Source of the DNA: Bacteroidales bacterium
GTDB taxonomy: Bacteria > Bacteroidota > Bacteroidia > Bacteroidales > UBA12077
Reading direction: 5' to 3'
Length of the DNA: 7,653 nt
Assembly: GCA_030600865.1 (NCBI GenBank)
Contig: JAUVUS010000108.1
Span: forward strand, 1 to 7,653
A program made the position numbers and the translations under genes. Each line of letters opens with the position of its first letter. The stretch's first letter is position 1. This document shows positions 6,562 to 7,653 of the stretch, piece after piece. The notes beneath the pieces were generated by a model. It did not search any database. It had not been told where the DNA came from and was given only the letters and a program-made list of their open reading frames with translations.

Positions 6562-6581
6562 CCAGCCTGCCGGCTGGCAGG
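6562..6581. repeat. GC-rich double palindrome between the divergent promoters
   Basis: Twenty bases of almost pure G/C in AT-rich surroundings form two overlapping 6-bp stems with 4-base loops: CCAGCC/GGCTGG (6562-6577) and CCTGCC/GGCAGG (6566-6581). The stems share bases, so only one can form at a time. It carries CTGGCAGG (6574-6581), the same octamer found in the inverted repeat at 5949-6030. It may be a dispersed palindromic repeat or a protein-binding site. Confidence 0.65.
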
Positions 6582-6641
6582 AATGAACTAAAATGATAAA
6601 ATTAATAAAGAAATTTAGCAGCAACTCATTTTAACTTTTTA

Positions 6642-6672
6642 ATTTTAGGCATTCATAAGTATTTTAGGCATT
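6642..6672 (+). promoter_or_regulatory. 12-bp direct repeat upstream of the sigma gene promoter
   Basis: ATTTTAGGCATT occurs exactly at 6642-6653 and again at 6661-6672, a 19-base period of nearly two helical turns. The second copy ends 13 bases before the -35 box. Position and phasing suggest a binding site for a dimeric regulator, but no regulator can be named from this window. Confidence 0.5.
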
Positions 6673-6685
6673 TTAAATTTCAGAT

Positions 6686-6715
6686 TGTAACCTAAACTTA
6701 TTTTAAAGCGTCATA
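6686..6715 (+). promoter_or_regulatory. ECF-type promoter of the sigma factor gene
   Basis: TGTAACC (6686-6692), a 16-base spacer and CGTCATA (6709-6715) form an ECF-type promoter with the same boxes and spacing as the divergent promoter at 6494-6523; the spacer sequences differ. It implies that the sigma factor, or a close paralogue, drives its own gene. Predicted initiation near 6721-6723 leaves only about 4-6 bases before the TTG start at 6727. Confidence 0.8.
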
Positions 6716-6726
6716 CTAAAAAAGAA

Positions 6727-7302
6727 TTGGGATTGAAACAAGATAAATATTATATCGAACGCGTTTTAGGAGGAGATGTTAATGCTTTTACTTACCTGGT
6801 TGATAAACATAAAGGTATGGTATATACCATTGCATTAAGAATGTTGAAAAATTCGGAAGACGCAGAGGAATTGGCTCAGGATACATTTGTCAAAGCATTT
6901 AGCTCCTTAAAAAAGTTTAAATTTGAATCGAAATTTTCAACCTGGTTATATAGGATAACGTATAATGGAGCAATTTCAAGATTAAGAAAAAAACAGATTG
7001 AAGTATACGATGTTGAGGAAGCAGAATTGCCCGATAGTGAAGTGGTTTCAGCATATAATGCCAAAAACGAATTAACCAGAAATGAACAAAAAAAATACAT
7101 TAATGAGACAATTGAAAAGTTAAAGGAAGATGATGCTTTAATAATAACATTATACTATTTACAAGAAAATACGATTGAAGAAATTTGCGAAATTACCGGA
7201 CTAACACTCTCAAATGTAAAAGTAAAATTGCATAGGGCAAGAAAGCGATTTTACGATGAGTTAAAAATAATTTTAAAAGATGAAGTAAAAACAATATTGT
7301 GA
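6727..7302 (+). CDS. ECF-family RNA polymerase sigma factor
   Basis: The 191-residue product has the standard two-domain ECF layout. Region 2 spans about residues 20-90, with F-T-Y-L-V-D-K-H-K-G-M-V-Y, the core-binding and -10 recognition segment D-A-E-E-L-A-Q-D-T-F-V-K-A-F (about 45-58), and F-S-T-W-L-Y-R-I-T-Y-N (about 70-80). Region 4 spans about 130-180, with L-K-E-D-D-A-L-I-I-T-L-Y-Y, and a -35-binding helix-turn-helix around I-E-E-I-C-E-I-T-G-L-T-L-S-N-V-K-V-K-L-H-R-A-R. No in-frame ATG exists between the upstream stop (6688-6690) and region 2, so the start must be TTG at 6727, or possibly TTG at 6733. The stop is followed after one base by the ATG of the next gene, so translation is probably coupled. 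The gene's own promoter carries boxes of ECF type, consistent with autoregulation. Confidence 0.92.
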   Translation: MGLKQDKYYIERVLGGDVNAFTYLVDKHKGMVYTIALRMLKNSEDAEELAQDTFVKAFSSLKKFKFESKFSTWLYRITYNGAISRLRKKQIEVYDVEEAELPDSEVVSAYNAKNELTRNEQKKYINETIEKLKEDDALIITLYYLQENTIEEICEITGLTLSNVKVKLHRARKRFYDELKIILKDEVKTIL

Positions 7303-7303
7303 T

Positions 7304-7653
7304 ATGAACAATAATAAATTAAATACCGATGAGTTTACTAAGAAGTTAATTAGTAAAGGGGAAATTCAGCAGCCTGGTTCGGATTTTACAAAAAATGTAA
7401 TGAGCCGAATATTTAAAAATCCTGCTGTAAAGGTTAGTTTTATTACAAATGACGATAAGAAAAGTAATATTTGGCTGGCTATATCGATGGGTATTATGGT
7501 AGTTGGGTTTTTTATCTTTTATTTTATAAAGAATGGATTAGATTTTTCCCAGGTTTCCGATGGATTTCATACACCGGCATATCTTAGCGCATCTGCTGAT
7601 TTCTTTTCGAAATTTTGGAACGAATTAAGTTTATCACCTTATTTATTAATTGC
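7304..7653 (+). CDS. Membrane protein coupled to the sigma factor, anti-sigma candidate (truncated by window end)
   Basis: The ATG at 7304 opens a frame that runs off the window after 116 codons. The visible part has a hydrophilic, presumably cytoplasmic N-terminus of about 55 residues containing S-D-F-T-K-N-V-M-S-R-I-F (about 26-37), a membrane helix at about 56-75 (I-W-L-A-I-S-M-G-I-M-V-V-G-F-F), a loop, and the start of what may be a second hydrophobic segment at the edge. One base separates it from the sigma gene stop, the classic layout of a sigma/anti-sigma pair with a cytoplasmic sigma-binding part and a membrane anchor. There is no H-x(3)-C-x(2)-C zinc motif, so it is not a standard ZAS anti-sigma factor. 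The anti-sigma role is inferred from position and topology only. Confidence 0.75.
   Translation, partial: MNNNKLNTDEFTKKLISKGEIQQPGSDFTKNVMSRIFKNPAVKVSFITNDDKKSNIWLAISMGIMVVGFFIFYFIKNGLDFSQVSDGFHTPAYLSASADFFSKFWNELSLSPYLLI

Overview
The window looks like a piece of a Bacteroidota (Bacteroidetes) chromosome, most likely a Bacteroidales/Marinilabiliales-type organism. The DNA is strongly AT-rich, the starts lack clear Shine-Dalgarno sequences, and several families typical of that phylum occur together: a GWxTD-domain protein, an M64 peptidase lipoprotein, a YDYQAD-repeat protein and a DUF6249-like membrane protein beside an ECF sigma factor. I see no transposase, integrase, phage gene, CRISPR array, tRNA or rRNA.

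Left part (1-1695, + strand): the 3' part of a GWxTD-domain protein gene, then 5 bases later rlmB/trmH-type rRNA 2'-O-methyltransferase. The latter's stop codon overlaps, tail to tail, the stop of the next gene on the other strand.

Middle (1692-4598, - strand): read in the direction of transcription, a YbdG-like MscS-family mechanosensitive channel, then 2 bases later a small exported protein made of six YDYQA repeats (probable 7(1) septoil-knot family, formerly DUF6150). After an 88-base gap comes a soluble histidine kinase whose coiled coil contains an internal duplication offset by exactly 49 residues (seven heptads).

Right part (4659-6132): a divergently transcribed M64-type metallopeptidase lipoprotein, followed by about 200 non-coding bases holding two strong inverted repeats. 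One of them is a good terminator for the gene arriving from the other side.

Far right (6133-7653): a small three-helix membrane protein (- strand) and an ECF sigma factor with a tightly coupled, window-truncated membrane protein (+ strand, anti-sigma candidate) diverge from a 267-base control region. This region is the most informative part of the window. Each of the two divergent genes has the same ECF-type promoter, TGTAACC - 16 bases - CGTCATA, in mirror orientation. Between them lie a 12-bp direct repeat (19-base period) just upstream of the sigma promoter and a GC-rich element that can fold two mutually exclusive ways. The simplest reading is an autoregulated ECF sigma module that also drives the small membrane protein.
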